DNA of 64,000 nt from Sipunculus nudus (taxonomy: Eukaryota > Annelida > Sipuncula > Golfingiida > Sipunculidae): the NCBI GenBank assembly GCA_026874595.1, contig CM049313.1, positions 63,678,159 through 63,742,158 on the forward strand, in the 5' to 3' direction. The translations under genes and the position numbers were made by a program. Under the pieces are notes generated by a model. The model was not told where the DNA came from and searched no databases. It was given only the letters and a program-made list of their open reading frames with translations. Shown in pieces: positions 1-12,838 of the stretch (its first letter is position 1; every line of letters begins with the position of its first letter).

Positions 1-536
1 ATTTGAAAGATAGAAAATAATTACTTTTAGTAAAGAGGCCACCTGGGACTATATCTGTTATTTAAGTATATCACTTGAATTGGTGCTGAAACATGTCATG
101 ATTATGGTATTACAAAATACATGTAAATGGGAAGTCCTTTTTTGTGTGACCATAAATTATACATGTGCTTGTCTTTACCGTTATCATATTATGCTAATTA
201 TGAGATTTGAACTTAATTTTTTAATAAGCTCACAGGTAATGTCATCTGCACAAGAATCAGCACATGAGACAGGTATACTGACCACAAGCAGGACCCTGCT
301 AGTGTTTTTTATACTGTAAAAGTTGGTTTCAAACCACAGTGTTAGTGGGTGTCACAACAATTGGATGTCTTTCCTGTTATCATTGATAGACATGGAATCA
401 TCAGGAGTTAAATGACAGGATCTGTCACTGTTGAATATGCATAGTGTTTAGGCTGTGTTGAGGAACTATTTTTCAAGCTGTTGTACATAACCATATCCTA
501 CAGGCCATATTTGTGTCTTTACCGTTATCTTGATCT

Positions 537-573
537 GTCTTTACCGTTATGAATATGTATTAACGGTAAAGAC
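537..573. other. Perfect hairpin formed by two copies of the motif
   Basis: The direct copy at 537-550 and the inverted copy at 560-573 form a 13-bp perfect stem with a loop of about ten bases. It is the only place where two opposed copies lie close enough to pair. Confidence 0.6.
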
Positions 574-829
574 TGGTGTGACAAAGACCCGGAGCTTGAG
601 CTCACAATATGTACAATTTATTGCTGTAACCTTGCCACAGTATTTCCTGTATAATAATATTATGTGTCAGTTTATTTAGAGAGAAAGAAATTAAATATAT
701 TTTATATGATTAATACAAGAATATGCCTCTACTTAAAAAAGGAACACCAAATAATCAAACATACCATGCATCTGTTAGAGGTCATATGACATATTTCCTC
801 ATGAAGTTGTAAACTGTTTATTGTTTTAG

Positions 830-938
830 CCCTTCACATCAAGCTTACAAAGGAGAGTTTTTTTGTGCCTTGCTAAGGGAGGGACAGCTGGATAACCGGA
901 AAACAGACAAAGACCCATCACTATGGTCAGCATGCTAA
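830..938 (+). CDS. Candidate orphan exon, unidentified
   Basis: After a TTGTTTTAG splice-acceptor-like sequence an open frame of 35 codons starts at 831 (begins PSHQAYKGEFFC, ends with TAA at 936-938). It has coding-like composition and includes NRKTDKDPS. A second short coding-like frame lies near 1210-1345 and contains STDNGKDVKVN. No family is recognised and no partner exons can be joined in phase, so these may be chance frames or remains of a gene. Confidence 0.2.
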
Positions 939-1543
939 AATCAGCTGAGCTAAAAATTGATAAAAATATTCCACTTCCAGTAGAATAAAGTAAAGATTTT
1001 ACACAAACTAATGTTCATTTAAGATGTAATAAGTTTTATATAATAGCATTCAGACTAGGTTTGTGTAATTTGAATGTTTTAAATATATTATGTTAAAACA
1101 ATGAGAGCAGGTACTTATGTTATTTCAACATTGAGAAAACTGTATATGAGTAACAACCATGGGTGATCTATTTTACTTTGTTTGGTTTTTAAAATTCAGT
1201 AAAACAAGCTGGATATATGCAGAAAGGTTTCACATGTAACAGCTACAAGGTTGCTGACACTGAAACTTGTCTTGTTAATGAGATAATGGTACAGACTTCA
1301 ACTGATAACGGTAAAGACGTCAAGGTTAATTATTCCAAACAATTTATATTGTTATTCAGCTCATGATTAATTTTGTGTTAGTGAATTATCTTTAACTGAA
1401 AAAATATTATGTTACCCTGAAATATATCTATACTTAATCACATTTCAAATATATTTCAAAATAATATTTCACAGTAAACTCATAAATGGAGCCTGTCTTT
1501 ATTTTATTCAAATATACATTTCATTTATAATTCTCTGAAACGT

Positions 1544-1631
1544 GGGGGGGGGGGGGGGTGATAACATTGACCATCCCCCCCTTGCCAAATAGTGTGGGGG
1601 ATATATACCCCCCATCCCCCCCCCCTATATT
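1544..1631. repeat. Alternating poly-G and poly-C runs
   Basis: A run of about 15 G at 1544-1558 is followed within 75 bases by three C runs and one G run, so the strand can fold on itself. It is low-complexity sequence. Confidence 0.8.
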
Positions 1632-3704
1632 GACACCCCTGCATGCCAGTTCAAAATTCATGATATAGCAAGCTAGGAGGCCCTCTTGACTTAAGCAAGA
1701 TTGCTACTCAACCATGCCAGTGATCTGATCTTCAGAATTAAATGTGGCAATGATTTAATTGAAGTTATGTCATAAAAGAAGTGTTGGGAAAAAGTTGTAA
1801 TTTCATGATCAGTTATCCATGAAAATCAGTTGACCTATACTGATCTATAATTGGAAATAATTATTTGTTGAGAAATATGAACTTCAGAGACCAGTACATC
1901 ATATCAACTGAAATGTAGGCCTACATTTAGGCTAATAATGTCATTATTCTAAAGCCTACATGTCTATATATTAACTCAGTGATTAAGTCTTTTTAGTAAA
2001 TGCAGTCTTTTCTCTAGTTTTTTTTTTGTATATAAAGCATGCATTTCCAGATCACAAAGGCTAAGTTACATGCACAAATTTACATTTGATTATGACACTG
2101 CAAGATCTATCATGAGATCGTTTGCAGCAACCTGACTGATCATCGTTTATAAACAATCATCAGCCAATCACTTCAAAACAGGTCAATGGAATGGGAATAT
2201 TTTGGCAATTTGTGGGAGTGAAATATGGCCTGTCAGGAAATAAGAGGTGAGCTGCACAATTGCAATGAAACTGTAGTATCCAAGATAACGAATTGTACTA
2301 CTTGACACCATGATGGTGAGAGGCTGCCTCACAGATTGTTGGACAGACCCTGTAGGATTTCCATACAAATTAAGTATGCTAACGCTTCTCTTCCCTTCAT
2401 TAGCAGATAACTTTCAAGGATAGACCGTCATTTTTTTTAACATCCTTCCCGTCACAGTGACGTTCATACATTGCAATATTTACAACAATGCCTTATTCCT
2501 AATTTCCTATTGGCTGAAACAACCAGAAGATATGAAGAGCCCAGGTGGAGAAGAGCCAACATCTTGCGTTGTTTACTTTAAGTGCCCATTCTTTTGGACA
2601 TAAAAAGATCATTTTGCAGTAATTCAGGTCCCAATGGCATCAAAGCATCTGTATTATTGGTAATATGCAGTGGCTATTTGGTGTATTTATGCTACAAAAG
2701 AAAAATGTGAGGTAGACTCTAACAATACTCCAAAGAGCCCTATATTGGTTTATAAATTCAAATTAGTAGTCATTTTTCAAATAAATTATGTCTGGAGTAC
2801 ACATTAAATACCATAAATAGCATGCTGGCAGTTTCCAAATTCAGCTATTTGCCATGATGTTTTTAAAACAGTCAAACAGTTAATTAAAGTATAGACTGTA
2901 TTGTAATCAATCTATATTTGAACTACCAAAAATTATACCTGTCTGATCATTGGGGAGGGGGGGGGGGGGGGTCTTCTCCTACATTACAAGCACTTATCTA
3001 TATTTCTCTATCTGCTCTAGGAATTTTTTTTTTATAATATTAAGAACCGCTGTTAGGTGGAACTGATTGTTTCTTCAACCCCAAATTTAAATGCCCTCTT
3101 ATTCATGTGACCTCATGACTTTGCAGGGTGTAATGGCATTAGTGTTGGTATAATGATATAATGGATTTATCATGTATGTTACCCCATGCAATGACAAAAC
3201 ATCTTGCAACATTAATGGAAGACTGTTTCATCACCTCTTCATATACAGAGATATATGGTATTTGAACATGATACAATCGTATTTTCCAGAAAACAGTTTT
3301 ATTATCAGTTTTAAGGACAGGGTGACATTAAAACTTATTCACCACAACATCTTATTATCAATTCAAATGCAACATACTGGCTATTGTTAACGCATTTTAC
3401 TTTAGTGATTGTGCGTTTGGTCCAAGAAGACACGGGTGGCACTGCCATGACAGAAGTAATAAGAATGTATATTATGTATATATAGCTATATAGTGTATAT
3501 GCGACAATGCTTTGTGCACTAGTCCAGTTTTATAAGGGTTATAGACATATTTAAACTGGGTATTTATGCAATTAGCTTGTCATAACAGATTTTTGTCATT
3601 AAAAATGAGATACCTGATATACTGATGGGTTTTCTCCCTCTTACAGACACAGACCATACTGAGCTTAGAATTCAACCAAAGTGCAAATATGGGGTGGTGT
3701 CTAA
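1632..3704. other. Non-coding stretch
   Basis: No supported gene. The only notable feature is a G-rich run at 2952-2971. Short open frames at 2183-2368, 3172-3390 and 3580-3798 lack coding character and homology. Confidence 0.6.
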
Positions 3705-4110
3705 TGCTGCGTTCGTTACCGCTCGTACAGATGGTATGTACCAGATGGCAGCTCGTTCGTACGACTTGCAAACGTTCGGTACCCAACAAAAGACCCACTG
3801 ACCGGATGTCTAGGTTGTGATAGTAAACAAAAAAAACTGATTAATAAAATATGTTTCATGTTACATTTGTTCAACTTTATTTGTCATTTAAAACTTTTAA
3901 GTCAAATATTGCCATTATTGGTGTCTTTATTTGCTCCCTACATCTCGAAAAGCAGTGAATAAAGGTGAAGGTCGCTAAGTGGAACAGATCGACTTGCTCT
4001 GCCAAATCCCAGTTTCCCAGTGGTACGTTCCACTTGGATCATGTGTCTAACAGGATTTCCCACTGGGAAACTCGTACGTACCATCTGTTCCAGAGGTAAA
4101 TAACGCAGCA
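3705..4110. mobile_element. MITE with terminal inverted repeats and TAA target duplication (PIF/Harbinger-like)
   Basis: The left end TGCTGCGTTCGTTACC continues to ACAGATGGTATGTAC. The complement of the right end reads TGCTGCGTTATTTACC and continues to ACAGATGGTACGTAC. The two arms therefore match over about 40 bases with few mismatches. The element is flanked by TAA at 3702-3704 and 4111-4113. A 3-bp TWA duplication is typical of PIF/Harbinger elements. At 406 bp with no transposase frame it is non-autonomous. The superfamily call rests on the target duplication alone. Confidence 0.75.
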
Positions 4111-4489
4111 TAAAATGTACTACTCTCTGGTTGGTATATTTATCATTTTAGTCACTATTTGTGGCTAAATGTATGTAGGCCTAATAACACATGTTTTAAT
4201 AACAATACTGCATGCATCACCAACAGATAATGACACAGATGGATATATATATATATAGAGAGGACAACAAGTGCAAGTAATATTTTATCCACCAGTCCAA
4301 AATGTAGAACTGATTACATGGTCACTCCCAATATATCAAAACATAGGTTCAACATTCAAAATGGGCTTTTGGAGTTAGATTTTCACATAAGACGTTATAT
4401 AGTTGCCATAACAACAAATATATATGGGATGATGACAACATTGGTTTATGTCAAAAGAGACTCCATTCCCAGAAATGTCAGCTGTCAAA

Positions 4490-4744
4490 ATGGACGATAA
4501 TGAGAGGAATTCCATTCGGCTCCCAGAGGAATTGCAGACAGGAATGCCCTTTTTATCGCAGTTCTCGCTATCTGAGCTAAGCACCTCTGGTAGCAACATT
4601 TTTGTCAGAGTTTTAGCAGGGTCCGACTGCCTACCATAGTGTGTTTAACTCGATCTAACGTGTCTCAGGCCTCCCTACCTTGCCATGGGAACCGCCGGAG
4701 CTCATATTTCGTGCTCTGGATGAGTTTGCCGAGGGTCTGTGCAG
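4490..4744 (+). CDS. Candidate 5' end of an unidentified gene (two phase-compatible exons)
   Basis: An ATG in a strong context (AAAATGG) at 4490 opens 33 codons beginning MDDNERNSIRLPEELQ and reaches a possible donor, CTG|GTAGCA, at 4589. A possible acceptor GTGTCTCAG at 4660-4668 opens a second frame containing LPTLPWEPPELIF and ALDEFAEGLC, which ends at a possible donor GCAG|GTTTTC at 4744. The phases agree (G + GC). Both pieces read like real protein. The implied intron is only about 79 bp, short for a mollusc, and no downstream exon was found. No family is recognised. Confidence 0.25.
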
Positions 4745-7317
4745 GTTTTCTTTGCTCCCTGTGCGATGCTTGAGGCTTGGCCCCTGCCGCCTTTTGCGAG
4801 ATTCACTCATATCTGTGTTTACCTACGCTGCGTCCGACTTTGTACTGATGTATGTCACCGAGTACACCTCAAAATAGACATGATGTTGTACGTGATCCAA
4901 CACGAACCAAAACAAATCGCTGCCAAATGATGTTTGTAGCCCCGTTTGTAACAAGCCACGCGATTGGCTTATTGGTTGGTGCGCTGGGGTCGGAATAGGC
5001 TTTTCATCTGACACAATGTATGGTTTTCACAGCTTATGAGTTGTTTCTATGGATCAAGGGTTTATAATTCTTCGATTTCAAATAACCACAATGACTATTA
5101 AAGGGTAGAAAGGTGGCACAATCCCCACTTATTAATTTGCACGTGAATGTAGAGCCAGCCAATAAAGAACGTTTTAGCAAGCACTTAAGAACCGCTACTC
5201 TGTACACAGGAACTCAATGCACAGTGCAGATTTCTTGGAGGCGAAACTTCTTCCCGCGCAACAGGCGATTCGGGCAACTCCCGGTTTTTTATCGCAGGCC
5301 TGACCTTTATATAAATTGGTCTTTTCGTAAGTAGGTCGGTGTTGGTTTAGTCTTTCATGCATATCCATTGAACTTGATGATTCTGACGATTTTTGTGAGT
5401 AGCCTGTAGTATCTCAGGGCCACAATTTAAATAATAGTAGGCCTAATAATAAAAATAATAATTGGCCTAAATATGATAATGATAGTTAAAATAACAATAT
5501 TAAATGAAATAGTTATAATATATATATATAAATATATATATATAATAATAATAAAAATATTAATAATAATAATAATAAATGTTGAATTCTCAGCCTAGCA
5601 ATTCTTTCCTAAATCAAGACCTTTTTTCTACCTTTCCCCAATAATAATTTCAATGATCAGGGACAATTAACATGAAAATATTATAACAGAACTAACTTGA
5701 TAAACAGGTAAAAAATATTCTAACAACACTAAATTTTATTATTTTATTTCCTTGGAAGAAATTGTGGTGCGGCTTCAACCAAGAATTTGTAAATTTTCAC
5801 CAAAAATAAATGCGGGGGAAGGGGGGGGGGGGTTGACGCGCACTTGTCCATGAGAAACCAACCTTATTATCTTTCTTAAATTTAATTTATTCTTTTATGG
5901 CCTACTAGGTTTCTCAGAATTTCATATGCATTTTCATATCTTTTTCTCTCTCTCTATCCGTGGTATTTCTTGCGTATCTGTCAATATAACATGTATGAAG
6001 ACACGTTTTGCCTGACCACAAGACTTCGTGCATGTATGTAAATTGTAAGCCCTTGTTAGACACCGAAAAACAGTTGAGGTGGAGATTCCCGTACACGGCA
6101 GTAGACATTTAGGCCTACACTGGACTTGTCACCTTTCTTGAGTCGTGACACAAATAATTAAGCCATAAACGGGGGAATTGCACGGCAACGGTAATTCATG
6201 AATACCCTATATTTCATCGAAATCGTAGTGAACAGTAGGTAATCTTAACATAAGGCTCTAAGAGAAGAATTAACACGTATTAATACAAGTGATTCCACGA
6301 TGTGTAAATCCATCTCTATGGTACTAATTCAATTCTTTTGTCGCCTACAAGTTGCCAATCATCGAGAAACCAGAGCGAAACATGCTTGTATTCAACAAAC
6401 ATGCTATATATATATAGGGATTGGGTACCTATATAATGTTGAGTTACAATGGCATTTTTCCTGCATATGGTATATATAGTACGTGTTTCTAGAATTTACT
6501 TAGATGGGTTTAACGATTGATCTGGACTATTTTGGTTAACAGCATATCCTGTAGGACATAAGGCATTGTAAAAATGACAAAATATTTGCATCTCATCGAG
6601 CCTCAAAGTGCGGCTCTCCTGATTGCTGAGTGAGCGCGCGTGACACTTTGACAACTGTACTGACTCTCTTATATGTCAGAAGGCACTTAATTAGCGGCTA
6701 GGCCTATACCAAATGCTGAAAAAATGAAATAGAATAAAATAAATGCATCATCCCAATCTTTCCGAAAGACCATTTCAAATACTTCAATCATGCATGAAAT
6801 TTTCATGAACAAAAGGGTGATTCCGTTTTTTCTACTTTATTTAAAGGTTTTATCATCTATCATTTAAATCGAAGACACTTTTATTGAATTGCGTCTTCAA
6901 TTTCATGCGAAGATGTTCTACAGGGCCCATGAAAGATTGACTATCCAACGTATCAACAATTTTTTAATGTAGTTACAGTGTTCATGAGGATTGTCTACTG
7001 TTTTACCATATACCTTGTCTCAGCCCCCTACTTGACCTGTAGTTATGAGCGTTTGGAAATGGATATCCTCTCAGTCTGTGTAAAAGTATGTACAAGGAAT
7101 TTCGCCACTCCTCACTATCCACTCTGTCTCAGATAGACCTTTCGTTACTGCAAAAAAACCCGTCCGTATGGTTCACACAGATTAATCTTGCTTAAACTTA
7201 CAACGTAAGGAGGGCCTACATAGGTTAACCTCACTATATCCAAGACCGTCTTTCTGATAGACTTTGGTATTTCATTGTCTAAGAAAGTCTTAGGGTCTAC
7301 ATATCTTTTAACGCCTA
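4745..7317. other. Non-coding stretch
   Basis: No supported gene. It contains a TATATAAAT box at 5308-5316 in a locally CpG-richer stretch, which might be a core promoter but has no gene attached. It also has an AT-rich (TA)/(TAA) region at 5515-5580 and a poly-G run at 5821-5832. The frames at 5113-5334 and 5914-6108 are not convincing. Confidence 0.5.
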
Positions 7318-7540
7318 CAGGGGCGGATCCAGGATTTAAGAAAAGAGGGGGGGGGGTGGGGTCCAACCCAGGAGGACAAATGAAAACCCTAAAAAAAGGT
7401 CCTCAAGTCTTAAAAAAAGGGGGGTGGGTGGGTGTCCAGGCGGCAAAATTTTGTCTAAAGCCCTTAAAAAACGTTGTTTCTGAGGAAAAAGGGGGGTCCG
7501 GACCCCCTGGACCCCCCCCCCCCCCCTGGATCCGCTTCTG
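7318..7540 (+). mobile_element. hAT-like MITE, copy 1, with perfect 5-bp target duplication
   Basis: The left end is CAGGGGCGGATCCAGG and the complement of the right end is CAGAAGCGGATCCAGG. The flanks are GCCTA at 7313-7317 and 7541-7545. The interior is G-rich at the left and C-rich at the right and holds no transposase. The same element lies inverted at 41122-41341. CAG-starting inverted repeats fit hAT-type elements; the 5-bp rather than 8-bp duplication suggests the 5-bp hAT lineage (inference). Confidence 0.85.
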
Positions 7541-9278
7541 GCCTAGGAGCATCCTCTTACCCCAAACACTAGGACACTTCACTGTCCCTATTTATCCTCT
7601 TCAACAACTTGTACTGAAAAAAAACTCAGTGCCTTTTAGTCCTTGTAGTCAACAGATATCAATGTTTCAAGACCAACTACCATCTTTGCAGTCTATATAC
7701 ATAAACTCTTCATAGAAATCATAATTACTGTAATAAAAGTCTGATCCCTTTTTTGTTCGCGATCACCCTCGTAATTCACTTATACGTAACCGCGCCACTG
7801 CCCAAGATCACCCTCACAGTTCATATAGGAAACCCATACATCGTGTAAGGGTACCCCCGCCCCAGACCATCCAGGTGATCCACATTTATTATTTCTTCTG
7901 GTCAAGAACACCCTCGTGATCTTTATCCATTAACCCTTCACTATCCAAAATCATATGTATCCAAATTGATGAACCCTTTACTGTTCAAGATTACTATCCT
8001 ACAAAAAATAAAAAATAACCCATAGCCAAGGGACTTTATCGAAGATAATCTTAGTAGTCCAAGTATAATATCCTTTCGCTGTCCTAAAAATCCCCTAACG
8101 CAGTCCACATATACGTAAAACCATTGTTGTCAAAGAACTTCATTCTGGTATATACTGGTACATCAAAAAACAATCACTATGTTAGATAACACTCTCTCAC
8201 GTGTGTCGCGCATTTGTTAACCGTTTGCCCTCACTTACCCTGACTATAAAACCAACTAGAAAATATAGGGACACAAGATCCACGTTCAATGTAGAACGTG
8301 AATGATTCGGAAAAATGAATGCTGCTGTGTCCTGAGCATAGTAAAAAGAACTCCATATTGCGTAGTGAATCGCCCTCTGATGCCAGTTGGTTAACCTGTC
8401 CTAGATTATAAGTCCACTGTACATTAAACGCCCAAATTTAAATACTATCTTATATATGAATAGGTCGATATAGGAGCGGGTCTCTTTTAAGAGGTTTGAA
8501 AAAAATCATGACTGTCTCTTTAAATTGTATTGATGTATTTTCAGGACCAAGATATACCACTTATTTTGTACATTTCTAATTCAAATATATGAAAATCTTC
8601 CCCCAAACCTCACTTTCTTCAATCAAATTTGATTCAAATGCAGCGTGCAATAGGTTTTTGTTAGGTTAGCTGCTTTTATAGGTTGGTAATCAATCACCTG
8701 TAACGTGTTGGTGCATGTGCCCTCTCCGCTTTCCATATTTCAAATGCTATATCTGAGACAATTTCGCCTTGCAGCCTCCTTGACTACTTTTGAGGTTAAA
8801 TTATGGTTCCAGCTATACGTGCAAGACTGCATCAGTGCATGACCCCCGAGAATTCCACCAGTCACATGTCAAAATATATATAGATTCGGGTGTGCATGTG
8901 TTTGTGCAAGAGTAGCCATTCCTAAGACATACAAAAAGGTTCACAGAAGGTGAACTCCAAAGTGAAAAATAGCGCGGGGACACTTTAAAGATAGACTGTC
9001 TGCGAGAGAAGACATGGTTAAATTAATTCAGTAAACAGACTGAAGGTCCAACTTGACAGAAGCATTGAGTAAGTACGGCCTTAAGTTACTTTTTCTCACT
9101 GCACACGTGCTATACAACTTGATTTCCTTATATGTTACACTTTACTCTGAAAAATAATGGGTTCTCTCAACCGGTTCTGGCAAAGGGCCAAGAATGAGGC
9201 CAACGAAAGACACTGTCACGGTGTTACCAGACCAAAGACAACGGTGTCACATTTTTAAACTTTGGAGCTGGATGCAAA
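7541..9278. other. Non-coding stretch with faint degenerate repetition
   Basis: No gene seen. From 7560 to 8170 phrases like CAAGATCACCCTC and AACCCTTTACTGT(C)CAAGATTA recur at irregular spacing, which suggests an old decayed tandem repeat. Confidence 0.4.
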
Positions 9279-10276
9279 ATGCAATACCGCGCTCTTATTG
9301 GTCTGATTACAATCCTTTGCTTTGTGCAAACTCTGACGTTAGGACCAGCAGAGAATCATGCCATGCAAAGCAACGCTTAAAGCCAATGAGACTGGGATGA
9401 ATGTATGTGTATAGCCGCTGCATGAAGAGCGAAATTGGACTGGAATATTTTCGAAAAGGACTCTGTCATTACTATGATCAGAAGGTTTTTCATAATACAC
9501 TGACGTAAAGTGAAGAATTCCGCCCGACACGACACTCGGACGTACTCTTCGAGTTGTTATATATCTGGTACAGGAACTATGTGTTTGGAAACCCGCATGC
9601 TTCCTGGTTTTGAAGCTTGGAATTGCCATTCCTTTCACTAATTTAATGTTGAAAAATTGAAATCTTCCACGATACTGAAAGAAGTGCGATTCCTCTGAAG
9701 CAGATAACCAGGATTTCTTCCTTTGGGAGCTTGAAATATTAGCGCTCAATTGTCTTCTAGTTCTTAGTTCTCCCTTGCACACTTCATCCAAATCCTGTTC
9801 CTTTATACTTCTCTCTTGGCTGAGTGACTTTCATGAAACCTATGTTCCTGTGTTTGTGAACATTAACTCAAATTTCATCGAACTGAGCTACGGTGTGGTC
9901 ACTTTCGGTCACTCATTCCAAATTACCCTCATGTATTTTGGGTTTCCTTTAAATATTTGCCATACAGATGCGATCAAGCTGGTACTTAATCACATGGCCC
10001 AGGTTCAGGATATTCAGGAGGCTTGATGGATCCTGCATGGAAAGATGGGTCTCTAAGCAGATGTTGGTCTGGTGTCTCTTCAACGAATACTGCACTGAAG
10101 TGTCCTGTGGAAATTTAATAGCCTTTCCTGGATCCGATAATACCATAATAGTTTATAGTTCATGTTATTCTCAACCAATTGATACTTTCTATGGTAATTT
10201 TACCGGCATGAACCAAAATGCTTTCGTGTGTGGTGAATTTTTTTCCTGGTGTTCAAAATATCATGATCTTCATTGA
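9279..10276 (+). pseudogene. Probable decayed gene of unknown family
   Basis: Several coding-like fragments follow one another in shifting frames. ATG at 9279 opens 33 codons with MQYR then a hydrophobic stretch (ALIGLITILCFVQTLTLG), resembling a signal peptide or type II membrane anchor. A frame from 9401 reads SEIGLEYFRKGLCHYYDQ and stays coding-like beyond a stop (LYIWYRNYVFGNPHASWF). Frames from 9775 and 9968 continue with YGVVTFGHSFQITL and IDTFYGNFTGMNQNAF. At least two frame changes and several stops separate them. The layout could fit a Golgi or secreted enzyme, but no family motif is recognised. A 150-codon frame on the minus strand at 9339-9791 is an alternative. Confidence 0.3.
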
Positions 10277-11126
10277 CAATCGTCATCGCTGTCAATGGTA
10301 TGCAACATGCCTCACTAATTTCTGCTTCTCCTTATGAAATTATTACGAGCTCATATTGAGTATTCATATTTCATGTACCTGCACTACCTTTGACACAGGG
10401 AAACTTAATCTTGTGGATCCAAGAGCGTAGATAGCGGGGTGGGGGTGGGGGGGGGGGTGGGGGGGGGGGGGAGGTTGAGGTGTTCAATCACCCCCCACCC
10501 TTAGGTTTCTATGGGGGGAAAAGCAAAACTCTAGTAATTATGCAATACATGCCAGTTAAAAGTAATAATATTTATAACGAACGTTTTGAGGTATTAGAAG
10601 TAACAAATGTCTCGCGTCGTCGAAAATTCAAGGTTGATTTGTTATTCAGAGTTTCACCACAGGTTTCCGTATATTTTGTATCTGCAATGGAGATACGCTC
10701 ATAACATTCAGTTACAGTCTGACCGCAATTACTATTATCGTTAAGTGTACAATTTAATATGCAGACTAGGACCTCCATAGCTCTATAACTTTATGATAAT
10801 CTATTAATCATATGAATTAATATGTTTAATTGTTCTACAAATAACCCTTTCTCATAATTAATAATGCATTCGGCCAAAAGCACAGTATACCAGCAAAAAA
10901 GTAAACGATTTTATAATAAAAATTAAATTTATGGTATCTTCATAATCTATACATCATTCTTTACCTTGGGTTCTCTAGTTTGTTGATTGAATTGGGAAAA
11001 TAAATCTGTCTTTTTCAAGATTTTTAAATTTTATTGAAAGAACATAATATCTTCAAAATTGTGCCAATATGAGGTCAGTGTAGACATATATATAGTCAAT
11101 ACATTGTGTACAGCTAATAAAGGATA

Positions 11127-11200
<74 letters not shown>

Positions 11201-12838
11201 CCATCCCCCCAGGTCTGAAGACCTGTCTATGCCACTGTGTGGATCCCTTGTGGGCTTTGCAATACGATTCCATACTGCATCTTGAGGAAGCTCTTCCCTC
11301 TTCCCAGGTTGGAATGACTATTTTTGATGTTTCTATAACCACAACGAAACGATAAACACTAATAAAACAAAACATAATTGTTAAAATTTATAGAAATGAT
11401 ACATGTTCTCTTCTTTCTCAGTGATCTGACTCGTCTGGGTCACCAATGAGGCCATATAAGCAGGCAGGTCTCTTCAGTTCTGATATCATTGGCAAAATTC
11501 TAAAGATCCTAGCACACAGCTAGTCTTTGTTAGACCCATTTACTATTAGACCTAATTTTGATAAAGAATTAATTTTATATGAATCCTTGAACAGAACATC
11601 TTCACCACCAGTGATGTAGAATCCATTTGTAAGTTTATTTCTTTGTTGATTTCTTATGCCTTACAAGCACACACAAGTGTATTAATTTCATCCGATTAAT
11701 CTCTGATGGAAATCTAATTAGATCACTGGATCTTTGATTTGAGCATAATGGCCCTTTGGTATAAACAATGATTTACTGACAGCAGCTGTAACAGTGTTGT
11801 ATTTCTGTATTAATTCTCCATTGTTTTACCTTGGTCACATGCTGCATTGGCAAACATATCCAGCCTTGAACGATGCAAAGTACAATGATTCTATCCAGTG
11901 CAACACCACACCCTGCATATATACAGATGTAGATAGAATATCATGTATTGATTTTAATCCTGCACCTGAATATTATTAAATGAAATTGTGGTAAACTGTT
12001 GTACTGATAAGTATGTATGTAAGCAAAACATACCTACCATGCTTAAAAAAGCATGGTTTGATTACATACATATAGCAAACATTTCTTCTTATAACAGGCA
12101 TTTCATGGTTCCCCAAAAAGATATATTACTGTGCTTATCATATATTCTTTTTTCTGCTCTAAAGACAATAGGAAAATACTGTTAAAGAAGGTAGTAGGTC
12201 TTGATCTCCAGGGTTAAAAACTCTGGCACAATAAGCTCCCCCCCCCCCCCCCATCCCCCCTGTAAAAAAGCATAATAATGCAACACCCAATCCTTGAAAA
12301 GGGTAAAGGAGAAGGTTACTGTAATGATATGATATCACTGACAATGGCAATATCATCTGGATTTTTCACTTTGCCTTCCTGGTCTTTCAGGCCTGTTCAT
12401 TCTTGTTGCTTTCCTTCACCATCTTGGGAATAGTCTTAACAGGTATCAGGTGGTTAGCCATAAAACATTGGTCTGCCCAAGTTACTGATACCATTCATTC
12501 TTGAGTGAAGAGGGTGCACTCGTGGGTCAAATGTGGCAGGGATCCTTTGCACTGAGGGTGGTCTGAATGGGATGCATGTACTCAATCATGTTGTCTCATT
12601 TCTAACACACTAACCATTTCATCACAATGTTTGTCCATTGTTCATAATAAACGTTTTATGTACTGACAGTGTTTTTTTTCAAAGTATTTTCATAAATCAC
12701 ACCTTTGTCAATCACTTTTATATAAAACCTTCCAAGCATTATCCATTGGTGTACATAATAATGAATATGGATATCGGATGACAAATCTTCTTTTGTAGGA
12801 TAAACATTTGGTCATAAGTCCCAAGCTTGTATATAATG
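10277..12838. other. Non-coding stretch, includes the 3' side of the NR2C2AP homologue
   Basis: It contains a G-run tract at 10438-10472, a (TA)n tract at 11129-11198, a C run at 12238-12252 and a 9-bp perfect hairpin (ACCATGCTT/AAGCATGGT) at about 12037-12058. Sequence just below 12839 is presumably the 3' untranslated region of the minus-strand gene. No other gene is seen. Confidence 0.5.
11129..11198. repeat. (AT)n microsatellite
   Basis: About 35 uninterrupted AT dinucleotides. Open frames across it (YIYIYI) are artefacts. Confidence 0.95.

Larger units (their letters stand above)
171..1318. repeat. Recurring 14-mer motif GTCTTTACCGTTAT, five copies in both orientations
   Basis: The motif occurs in plus orientation at 171-184, 515-528 and 537-550, and as its complement at 560-573 and 1305-1318 (the 560 copy differs at one end base). 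A degenerate copy lies at 367-380. A 13- to 14-base word repeated five times in 1.15 kb is not expected by chance. No transposon ends, ORF or tandem period account for it. Its function is unknown; it could be a remnant of a small repeat family or a protein-binding site cluster. Confidence 0.6.

Noticed and set aside
7275-7715. 146-codon plus-strand frame
   Set aside because: It runs through the MITE and its G/C runs (Gly/Pro-rich), so it is an artefact.
9339-9791. 150-codon minus-strand open frame
   Set aside because: The longest frame in the window, but with no motif; the plus strand reads more like decayed coding sequence. Kept only as an alternative.
10438-10472. G-run tracts (also at 1544, 2952, 5821, 28744 and 50018) as regulatory quadruplexes
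   Set aside because: G runs of variable length occur throughout the window, including inside MITEs; there is no link to promoters.
11031-11375. Open frames rich in YIYIYI across (TA)n tracts, here and at 28337, 35503, 41354 and 48384
   Set aside because: They are translations of microsatellites, open on both strands, with no other coding evidence.
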